From: JAYUHK01 sp043767025
GTDB taxonomy: Bacteria; Bacteroidota; Bacteroidia; Chitinophagales; Saprospiraceae
DNA: 11,510 nt
NCBI GenBank assembly: GCA_043767025.1
Contig: JAYUHK010000005.1
Span: 1-11,510 of the forward strand
Direction: 5' to 3'
Of this stretch, positions 6,285 through 11,510 are shown one piece after another. Position numbers and translations under genes: made by a program. Under the pieces are notes generated by a model that had not been told where the DNA came from, ran no database searches, and saw nothing but the letters and a program-made list of their open reading frames with translations. Every line of letters starts with the position of its first letter. The first letter of the stretch is position 1.

Positions 6285-7052
6285 ATGAAAAATAAATTGC
6301 AGGCTTTCGAGCGACTTCTTGTTATCATGGACCAACTTCGCGAGCAGTGTCCTTGGGATAAAAAACAAACTTTTGAGAGTTTGCGACATCTGACCATCGA
6401 AGAAACCTACGAGCTGGCAGACGCTATCTTGGACGGCGACAAAAAAGGAATTTGCGAAGAAGTCGGCGACCTGATGCTGCACCTCGTTTTTTATGCCAAA
6501 ATTGGCTCCGAAACAGGCGACTTTGACGTTGCGGACGCACTCAACGGCGTGTGCGACAAACTCATCAAGCGACACCCGCATATTTACGGCGACGTAAAAG
6601 TGGCAGACGAAGACGAAGTAAAGCGAAATTGGGAACAAATCAAGCTCCAAGAAGGTAAAAAATCCGTCCTCGAAGGCGTGCCAAAATCCCTGCCCGCTAT
6701 GGTAAAAGCCTACCGAATGCAAGAAAAAACCAAACAAGTAGGCTTCGAGTGGGAAAATAAAGAACAAGTTTGGGCGAAAGTAGAAGAAGAAATCGGAGAA
6801 TTTCGCGAAGCCCAAGATTTGAATTTTCCAAAAGAAAAACAAGAAGAAGAGTTTGGCGATATTCTTTTTTCGCTCATCAACTACGCCCGCTTTGTAGGCA
6901 TCGAACCCGAATCTGCGTTGGAGCGCGTCAATCGAAAATTCAAAAAACGCTTTGAATACATAGAAAGTCACGCCCGCCAGCCACTTTCCGAAATGTCGCT
7001 CGCCGCTATGGACGAACTTTGGGACGAAGCCAAACGCGAGCTGGAGGTGTAA
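6285..7052 (+). CDS. mazG: Nucleoside triphosphate pyrophosphohydrolase MazG
   Basis: MazG hydrolyses (d)NTPs to NMP and pyrophosphate and is thought to clean the nucleotide pool. From the ATG at 6285 it has 255 residues and two MazG domains. The N-terminal one has CPWDKKQT (22-29) followed by EETYE and EEVGD (the EExxE and ExxD Mg2+-binding set, residues ~39-62). The C-terminal one has EEEIGEF and EEEFGDILFSLINYAR. I chose 6285 over the in-frame ATG at 6240 because MKNKLQAFERLL is where family members begin; the 15 extra upstream residues (MFSSFLKK...) have no family resemblance. It lies 57 nt after fabI on the same strand and is probably part of the same transcript. Confidence 0.95.
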   Translation: MKNKLQAFERLLVIMDQLREQCPWDKKQTFESLRHLTIEETYELADAILDGDKKGICEEVGDLMLHLVFYAKIGSETGDFDVADALNGVCDKLIKRHPHIYGDVKVADEDEVKRNWEQIKLQEGKKSVLEGVPKSLPAMVKAYRMQEKTKQVGFEWENKEQVWAKVEEEIGEFREAQDLNFPKEKQEEEFGDILFSLINYARFVGIEPESALERVNRKFKKRFEYIESHARQPLSEMSLAAMDELWDEAKRELEV

Positions 7053-7079
7053 TTTTTTTCTGTTCAAAAACCATCGCTT

Positions 7080-7100
7080 AAATTAAAAATCTAAAAAACT
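7080..7100 (+). promoter_or_regulatory. A-rich translation leader of the TerC gene, shared with the thiolase
   Basis: The 24 nt ending in the ATG (7080-7103) match 7991-8014, the same position before the thiolase start, at 22 of 24 bases. The core is AAAATCTAAAAAA then 2 nt then ATG. There is no GGAGG-like sequence. A-rich leaders of this kind are the usual Bacteroidota translation signal and support both start choices. Confidence 0.5.
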
Positions 7101-7925
7101 ATGGATATAAATATGTTCACCAACGGTGAATTTTGGGTCAGCTTGCTGACACTCACATTCCTCGAAATCGTGCTGGGAATTGATAACATTATTTTCATCT
7201 CTATCGCTGCCAATAAACTGCAAGCAGCCGACCAACGAAAAGCACGCAACACTGGACTCGCACTCGCAATGCTCTTCCGAATCGTCTTGCTGTTCGGCAT
7301 TTCGTGGCTCATTTCGTTGCAGACTGCACTGTTTCACATTGATTGGGGTTGGTTCAAAACCGCACCGTCAGGGCAAAGTATCATTTTGGTCATCGGCGGA
7401 CTGTTTTTGATTTATAAAAGTACCTCTGAAATCCACAACAAATTAGAGTCCAACCCCGACGACGACGACGTGAAAGCTCCCGATGCGTCCGTAAAAGACA
7501 AGCTCACCGCCGTCATCGTCCAAATCGCGCTCATCAATGTCGTTTTTTCTTTTGACTCTATTTTGACGGCTATCGGTCTGACCCAAAACGTCGTAGTAAT
7601 GATACTTGCTGTTATTTTTTCTATCGGAATTATGATGGCTTTCGCGGGACCCGTCGGCAAATTTGTCAACGAACACCCAAGTATCCAGATGCTGGGATTG
7701 GCTTTTTTGATTATGATTGGCTTAATGCTCATCGCCGAAGGCTGCCACGGAGCGGAAGTTCATTTTTTCGGCAACAGCGTCGGCACAGTGCCAAAAGGTT
7801 ATCTTTATTTCGCCATAGCGTTCTCGATGGGAATAGAATTGCTGAATATGAAACTTCGTAAAAACGAAAAACCCGTCCAACTTCATGGCTACGACGAACA
7901 AGCCAAAAAAGAAGGATTGTTATAA
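7101..7925 (+). CDS. TerC-family integral membrane protein (putative metal exporter)
   Basis: 274 residues with about seven hydrophobic segments. The TerC hallmarks are present: FLEIVLGIDNIIFISI (20-35, including Glu22 and Asp28) and VFSFDSILTAIG (148-159, including Asp152), two inverted-repeat motifs that carry acidic residues within membrane helices. An acidic loop PDDDD (119-123) lies between the two halves, and GIELLNM closes the last helix. Characterised relatives (E. coli Alx, Bacillus MeeF/MeeY) act on manganese. Tellurite resistance named the family but is not a safe prediction here. The gene follows mazG after 48 nt. No metal-responsive riboswitch is visible in that gap. Confidence 0.9.
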   Translation: MDINMFTNGEFWVSLLTLTFLEIVLGIDNIIFISIAANKLQAADQRKARNTGLALAMLFRIVLLFGISWLISLQTALFHIDWGWFKTAPSGQSIILVIGGLFLIYKSTSEIHNKLESNPDDDDVKAPDASVKDKLTAVIVQIALINVVFSFDSILTAIGLTQNVVVMILAVIFSIGIMMAFAGPVGKFVNEHPSIQMLGLAFLIMIGLMLIAEGCHGAEVHFFGNSVGTVPKGYLYFAIAFSMGIELLNMKLRKNEKPVQLHGYDEQAKKEGLL

Positions 7926-7930
7926 AAATA

Positions 7931-7952
7931 ATTTTAACTAAATTTTAACTAA
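7931..7952. repeat. Tandem 11-bp duplication (ATTTTAACTAA x2)
   Basis: Two exact copies sit head to tail (7931-7941 and 7942-7952), directly after the TerC stop codon and 60 bp upstream of the thiolase ATG. The 11-bp period is about one helical turn, so the copies would face the same side of the DNA. It may be an AT-rich activator site or just slippage in AT-rich sequence. Confidence 0.6.
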
Positions 7953-7964
7953 ATAATTTTATAT

Positions 7965-7994
7965 ATTTCAGATATTTTTCTATTGTTCTGAAAT
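7965..7994. promoter_or_regulatory. Candidate operator: 8-bp inverted repeat upstream of the thiolase
   Basis: ATTTCAGA (7965-7972) and TCTGAAAT (7987-7994) are perfect inverted copies with a 14-nt AT-rich spacer, ending 17 nt before the thiolase ATG. The size and spacing would suit a dimeric repressor. No T-run follows, so it is not a terminator. No TAnnTTTG box is present in this 86-bp gap, and the promoter cannot be placed. Confidence 0.4.
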
Positions 7995-8011
7995 TGAAAA
8001 TCTAAAAAAAT

Positions 8012-9187
8012 ATGCAAAAAGTCTATATCGTTTCGGCTGTCCGTACGCCGATTGGAAGTTTTGGCGGAGTGCTGTCAAGTGTGAATGCGACTGATTTGGG
8101 CGCGGCGGCTATCAAAGGCGCGTTGGCTCGTGCGGGCGTAGAGCCTTCCCAAGTGCAAGAGGTTTTTATGGGCAATGTCTGCTCCGCCAACCTCGGTCAG
8201 GCACCCGCTCGACAAGCCGCTTTGGGTGCAGGAATCCCCAACCACGTCGTCTGCACGACCGTCAATAAAGTCTGTGCTTCGGGCATGAAATCCATCATGT
8301 TGGCAGCGCAAAGCATACAGTTGGGCATCAACGATGTGGTGGTAGCGGGCGGCATGGAAAATATGTCCGCTATCCCGTACTACGCCACGAGCGTCCGCTG
8401 GGGAGCGAAATACGGCAACGCCGAACTCACCGATGGCTTGGCAAAAGACGGCTTGACGGACGCTTACGGCTTGATGCCGATGGGCGTTTGCGCGGACGCA
8501 ACCGCAAAAAAATTCGACATCAGCCGCGAAGAGCAAGACCGCTACGCCATACAATCCTACCAGCGCGCAGCAGCAGCGAGCAGCGCAGGATTTTTTAAAT
8601 CAGAAATAATCCCTGTCACAGTAGAGAATAAAAAAGGAAATATTTTGGTGGAAACAGACGAAGAATTTACAAAAGTAGATTTCTCGAAAGTGCCGACCTT
8701 GCGAGCTGCTTTCACGAAAGACGGCACCGTGACTGCCGCCAACGCATCTACTATCAACGACGGCGCGACGGCTCTCGTTTTGGTCAGCGAATCAAAGCTA
8801 AAAGAATTGGGTCTGACTCCTCTGGCGCTCATCAGAGGCTACGCCGACGCTGCGCAAGAGCCAGAATGGTTCACGACGGCACCAACTTTGGCAGCACCAA
8901 AAGCCCTCCAAATGGCGGGATTGACGATAGCGGACGTAGATTTTTTTGAAGTCAATGAGGCATTTTCGGTCGTCACGATGGCGTTCAATCAGGTCATGGG
9001 AGTCGAAGAAAGCAAGACCAATGTGTTTGGTGGCGCGGTCGCACTCGGGCATCCACTCGGCGCATCGGGCGCGCGGATAGTCACCACTTTGACCAACGTG
9101 CTGCACCAAAAATCAGGTAAAATTGGACTGGCAGCCATCTGCAACGGCGGCGGCGGCGCAAGCGCAATCGTCATCGAGCGAGTATAG
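8012..9187 (+). CDS. Acetyl-CoA C-acetyltransferase (thiolase)
   Basis: 391 residues, the standard length for biosynthetic thiolases. The nucleophile is Cys88 in VNKVCASGMKS. NEAFSV is the conserved NEAF block. His347 in GGAVALGHPLGASGAR and Cys377 in CNGGGGAS complete the active site. The N-terminus VYIVSAVRTPIGSFGG is typical of AtoB/ThlA-type enzymes that interconvert two acetyl-CoA and acetoacetyl-CoA. This can feed the mevalonate pathway, ketone-body-type metabolism or short-chain fatty acid breakdown. No HMG-CoA synthase or 3-hydroxyacyl-CoA dehydrogenase lies beside it, so the pathway cannot be told from context. It ends the + strand run just before a hairpin terminator. Confidence 0.95.
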   Translation: MQKVYIVSAVRTPIGSFGGVLSSVNATDLGAAAIKGALARAGVEPSQVQEVFMGNVCSANLGQAPARQAALGAGIPNHVVCTTVNKVCASGMKSIMLAAQSIQLGINDVVVAGGMENMSAIPYYATSVRWGAKYGNAELTDGLAKDGLTDAYGLMPMGVCADATAKKFDISREEQDRYAIQSYQRAAAASSAGFFKSEIIPVTVENKKGNILVETDEEFTKVDFSKVPTLRAAFTKDGTVTAANASTINDGATALVLVSESKLKELGLTPLALIRGYADAAQEPEWFTTAPTLAAPKALQMAGLTIADVDFFEVNEAFSVVTMAFNQVMGVEESKTNVFGGAVALGHPLGASGARIVTTLTNVLHQKSGKIGLAAICNGGGGASAIVIERV

Positions 9188-9231
9188 TTGCTTTCAGAAA
9201 ACAATTTTAGAAATGAATGGAAAACTAAATC

Positions 9232-9276
9232 TGGCTTCACACTGTATTTCTGTACACTGTGAAGCCAAATTTTTTT
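9232..9276 (+). terminator. Rho-independent terminator between convergent genes (two-way)
   Basis: A 15-bp stem pairs 9232-9246 (TGGCTTCACACTGTA) with 9253-9267 (TACACTGTGAAGCCA), with one C-C mismatch (9242/9257) and a 6-nt loop. Seven Ts follow at 9270-9276, giving a strong terminator for the thiolase. On the - strand the same stem lies directly after the lipoprotein stop codon, with a shorter, broken T-rich tail, so it probably ends both transcripts. Confidence 0.9.
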
Positions 9277-9673
9277 ATCTAAAATTGAAAAACCAAAAAT
9301 TATATACGCTTGCAGCAACATACAAGTCGCTGAAAGGAGGGCGGACTACAACTTTGCCAGTTTCTTTGTTGTCTTTTACGGTGACATCAAATTCTTCCTG
9401 TTTTATATCTTGATATTTCCAATCTTGGGCATAAAAATTAACTTTGTGAGTGCCATTAGGGACATTTTTAATAGTTACTTTTCGGATAAATTTTTTATCT
9501 ACCATAACTTTGTCGTCTAACATTACAATGCTTTCGTGGATAGGCTCCGACATTACGAGTACCACTTTACCTGTATTTTCGCTTTCACTTTGATAATTGA
9601 CGACGATGTGTCGTGCGCATGAGGAAAAGAACAACGCTACTAATAGCGGAAAAAAAAATAATCTTGTTTTCAT
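9275..9673 (-). CDS. Small putative lipoprotein
   Basis: 132 residues. The N-terminus MKTRLFFFPLLVALFFSSC is a type II signal peptide with a lipobox ending at Cys19, so the mature protein is probably lipidated and membrane-anchored. The remainder looks all-beta. The segment VTIKNVPNGTHKVNFYAQDW (66-85) resembles the small beta-sandwich motif of PEGA-like or carboxypeptidase-regulatory-like domains, where an NVPNG turn is typical. The tail is aromatic (YNFWFFNFR). I do not recognise a named family and assign no function. It lies 198 bp downstream of the GWxTD gene on the same strand. In that gap I see only AT-rich sequence and no TAnnTTTG box on the - strand. Confidence 0.8.
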   Translation of the reverse strand: MKTRLFFFPLLVALFFSSCARHIVVNYQSESENTGKVVLVMSEPIHESIVMLDDKVMVDKKFIRKVTIKNVPNGTHKVNFYAQDWKYQDIKQEEFDVTVKDNKETGKVVVRPPFSDLYVAASVYNFWFFNFR

Positions 9674-9871
9674 AAAAAGTATTTTTTTGCCTACACTAAC
9701 GCTTTCGGCATTTGCGCCCTACTTCTTTAAACTGTTTCGAGAAATCCAGTAAAATTTGTATAAATTATGACGCAAAATAAGTATTATTAACACTATAATT
9801 TTGCCATTAACGAAAGATTAACAAATTTTATGTGTTTTTTATATATTATTGAAGTATAATTAACAAAACAA

Positions 9872-11335
9872 TCACAAATCATCGAAATTGCGACTTACGT
9901 TGCGGTTGATGTTGCCTCGCATTTCGGTAGCGTCGAATGGGCTGCCGCCCTGCGTTTCGGTAGGAGCATTTCGGCGATACAGCTCTACTTTCCAGCGTGG
10001 ATTGTTGTATTCGCCGCGAGCGGTGGAGTGCAAAGTACGGTAGTCGCCGGCAGCCAAAGACGGATTGTAGAATACGAATTTGACGTTGGTTTGTTTGGTT
10101 TGCGGAAAACTGTGATACACCCAAATCTCGTAGGGCGGAGCGGAAGGGTCGTCTTCCACCGAAATCAGGTCGTCGGGCTTGCCATATTTGATAAAAATAC
10201 TGCCTCTGTCGGTCTCAAAACCGTAGCCGAAGCCCGACTTGTAGAGTATGTCGGCGGCGTGCGCTACTTCCATAAATTTTTTGTAGGCGAACTCTGGTTG
10301 GTTTGGAGCTTGGTTGGTCCAGTACCTGAATAGAAAATTTCGCTGCGCCGTCAGCGTTCCGTTGGCGATAATAGTGTTGATGACTTGCACCTCGTCGCCG
10401 CGAAGTTTTGGCGCAATGGCTTTCAGGGCGTAGCGCAGCGAGTCTTTTCCGAGCTGCTGCACGAACTCTTTGTCCAGCGTTTCGTTTGCCAAGGTGTCTT
10501 TGAGCGAAAGGTTCAGATTGGGATTGCTTCGCTGAAAGGCGATGGTTTTTCGGCTCAACAGTTCTTTTGCGCGGTTGCGAACTTCGATAAAAAGCAAATA
10601 ATTTCCGGACGCTATTTGGCTAATATCCACTTGTTGAAACAGGACATCTACGGGTTTGGCACTTCGCTTTTTGTGGGCAATGAGGACGGTTTGGTTGCCG
10701 CCCGAGTTTATTTTTTCGATGCCAAAAGTGAGTAAAAAATCATCTTTTATGACTTGGTCGGTGTGGTATATTTCGTGGTAAAAAGCTAATTTGAAAGCAT
10801 TTTTGTCATAAAAACCAAACGGAACGCTTTCGAGTGCATAGCCGTTTTTTACCAAAGCACTTCCTGACGTAGAGTCGGCTTTAAAATTGCTAAGCAACTG
10901 AATGTCAGACTGTTGGACTTTATTTTTTTCAAAATTTACATGAATTGGCTGCGTAAAAGTGCGTGCATTTTTGAGCTGATGAGCATCTGTCACCGATACC
11001 TCCACGTCGTAGTCGCCGTCCTGCAAAGCATAGCGTTTGAGGTCAATAAAATCGGTAGAAAATTTGGACGGAATGGTTTTGAGTTGGTACTTATCGAACT
11101 TGACAATCTGCTCTTTTTGTTTGAACAAAATCACGACCTCCACCGCCGCTTGGTAGTTGCCTGTGGTGGTGTCTGCGGGAAGATATTTGACGGTACTTCC
11201 GACGATATAGAGGTAAATTTCGGCATAATTTTGCGTCCCGCTTTTGAACACGGCGCAGCTCACACTTGCGTCAATAGCTGCTGCTGACCACGAAACGCCG
11301 ATAGCCAAGCACAAAGTCGAGATAATTAGTTTCAT
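9872..11335 (-). CDS. GWxTD-domain-containing exported protein
   Basis: 487 residues from the ATG at 11335 (an in-frame TTG at 11341 would add two). Residues 1-~20 are a Sec signal peptide (MKLIISTLCLAIGVSWSAAA). The first ~270 residues look like beta-sandwich repeats with no motif I can name. The C-terminal third is the GWxTD domain typical of Bacteroidota: FLFRYWTNQAPNQPE, then GYGFETDRGSIFIKYGKPDDL (two blocks around residues 335-390), then WVYHSF, FVFYNP and LHSTARGEYNNPRWKVELYRR. The signature Trp is Phe here (GFETD, Phe373). The function of the family is not established to my knowledge; a periplasmic or surface location follows from the signal peptide. The ATG lies 47 bp from the stop of the repeated gene at the right edge, and both are on the - strand, so read-through transcription from that gene is possible. 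Confidence 0.88.
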   Translation of the reverse strand: MKLIISTLCLAIGVSWSAAAIDASVSCAVFKSGTQNYAEIYLYIVGSTVKYLPADTTTGNYQAAVEVVILFKQKEQIVKFDKYQLKTIPSKFSTDFIDLKRYALQDGDYDVEVSVTDAHQLKNARTFTQPIHVNFEKNKVQQSDIQLLSNFKADSTSGSALVKNGYALESVPFGFYDKNAFKLAFYHEIYHTDQVIKDDFLLTFGIEKINSGGNQTVLIAHKKRSAKPVDVLFQQVDISQIASGNYLLFIEVRNRAKELLSRKTIAFQRSNPNLNLSLKDTLANETLDKEFVQQLGKDSLRYALKAIAPKLRGDEVQVINTIIANGTLTAQRNFLFRYWTNQAPNQPEFAYKKFMEVAHAADILYKSGFGYGFETDRGSIFIKYGKPDDLISVEDDPSAPPYEIWVYHSFPQTKQTNVKFVFYNPSLAAGDYRTLHSTARGEYNNPRWKVELYRRNAPTETQGGSPFDATEMRGNINRNVSRNFDDL

Positions 11336-11378
11336 AGCCAAATTTTTTTAGTTTAAAATTACATTTTAAGAATGTTTC

Positions 11379-11510
11379 TAACTCACGTTACGCAAAGAAA
11401 CTTTTTTACTAAAATTTCAGATAGCATTTTATCCAATGCGACTGTATTTTTAGACGTGCCTTGTAGAAATTCAAGTTTTTGCAAAAATATCGTCTGGCGA
11501 AGCGAAAACT
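11379..11510 (-). repeat. Right arm of ~130-bp terminal inverted repeat
   Basis: This is the reverse complement of 16-146. The outermost 59 bases (11452-11510) are identical to the left copy. The inner part differs at eight scattered bases plus a 1-base length difference. The repeat stops 37 bp upstream of the TTG (43 bp upstream of the ATG) of the GWxTD gene. Confidence 0.9.
11383..11510 (-). CDS. 3' end of unidentified multicopy gene (right copy, partial)
   Basis: The - strand frame is open from the window edge and ends at TGA 11385-11383, giving 41 complete codons. The protein is FSLRQTIFLQKLEFLQGTS followed by KNTVALDKMLSEILVKK and a different tail, FLCVT. In the left copy the same block is followed by YSA. 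A 1-base difference near the end shifts the frame between copies and moves the stop. The family is not recognised. The gene enters from outside the window and reads toward the GWxTD gene. Confidence 0.6.
   Translation of the reverse strand, partial: FSLRQTIFLQKLEFLQGTSKNTVALDKMLSEILVKKFLCVT

Noticed and set aside
6279..7067. Long - strand open frame of 262 codons opposite mazG
   Set aside because: It is fully antisense to a clear MazG, Phe-rich from the complement of Lys/Glu codons, and has no motif.
7052..7100. Possible yybP-ykoY manganese riboswitch before the TerC gene
   Set aside because: The 48-nt gap is too short and AT-rich, with none of the expected paired elements.
1..11510. Composite transposon: inverted terminal copies flanking 11 kb
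   Set aside because: The interior is ordinary core metabolism (dapF, purC, fabI, mazG), no transposase motif or target-site duplication is visible, and the repeats are inward-facing gene 3' ends rather than IS ends.

Overview
The window looks like a chromosomal stretch of a member of the Bacteroidota (Cytophagia, Sphingobacteriia or Saprospiria type; I cannot name the genus). The evidence is a secreted protease with a type IX secretion C-terminal sorting domain, a GWxTD-domain protein, Bacteroidota-type FabI and UbiA-family proteins, several TAnnTTTG promoter -7 boxes, and A-rich gene leaders with no Shine-Dalgarno sequence. Most content is ordinary housekeeping, and I see no defence island, prophage, CRISPR array or complete mobile element.

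Layout: (1) positions 1-137 are the last 45 codons of an unidentified gene on the + strand. (2) 242-1177 (-) is a UbiA-family prenyltransferase. (3) 1384-1590 (+) is a C-terminal remnant of a metal/cobalamin-type substrate-binding protein. Only 2 nt separate it from (4) a subtilisin-like exported protease (1593-3236, +) whose canonical Asp-Thr-Gly motif is missing. (5) After a repeat-bearing intergenic gap comes a + strand run: dapF (lysine/peptidoglycan), purC (purines), fabI (fatty acids), mazG (nucleotide sanitation), a TerC-family membrane protein and an acetyl-CoA acetyltransferase. (6) A two-way hairpin terminator (9232-9276) separates this run from two - strand genes, a small lipoprotein (9275-9673) and a GWxTD-domain exported protein (9872-11335). 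(7) 11383-11510 (-) is the 3' end of a second copy of the gene found at the left edge.

The two ends of the window are inverted copies of one another. 59 bases are identical and the next ~70 are diverged, and both copies read as the same C-terminal protein sequence running inward. The simplest reading is that the sequence is bounded by a multicopy gene family, where an assembly would naturally break. The pair is also a possible substrate for inversion of the ~11.2 kb between them.

The housekeeping genes are unrelated in pathway and probably share only loose co-transcription. The most unusual items are the edge repeats, the substrate-binding-protein fragment that precedes and may be coupled to the protease, the altered catalytic Asp site of that protease, a dense promoter/inverted-repeat cluster before purC, and an inverted repeat with a tandem repeat before the thiolase.
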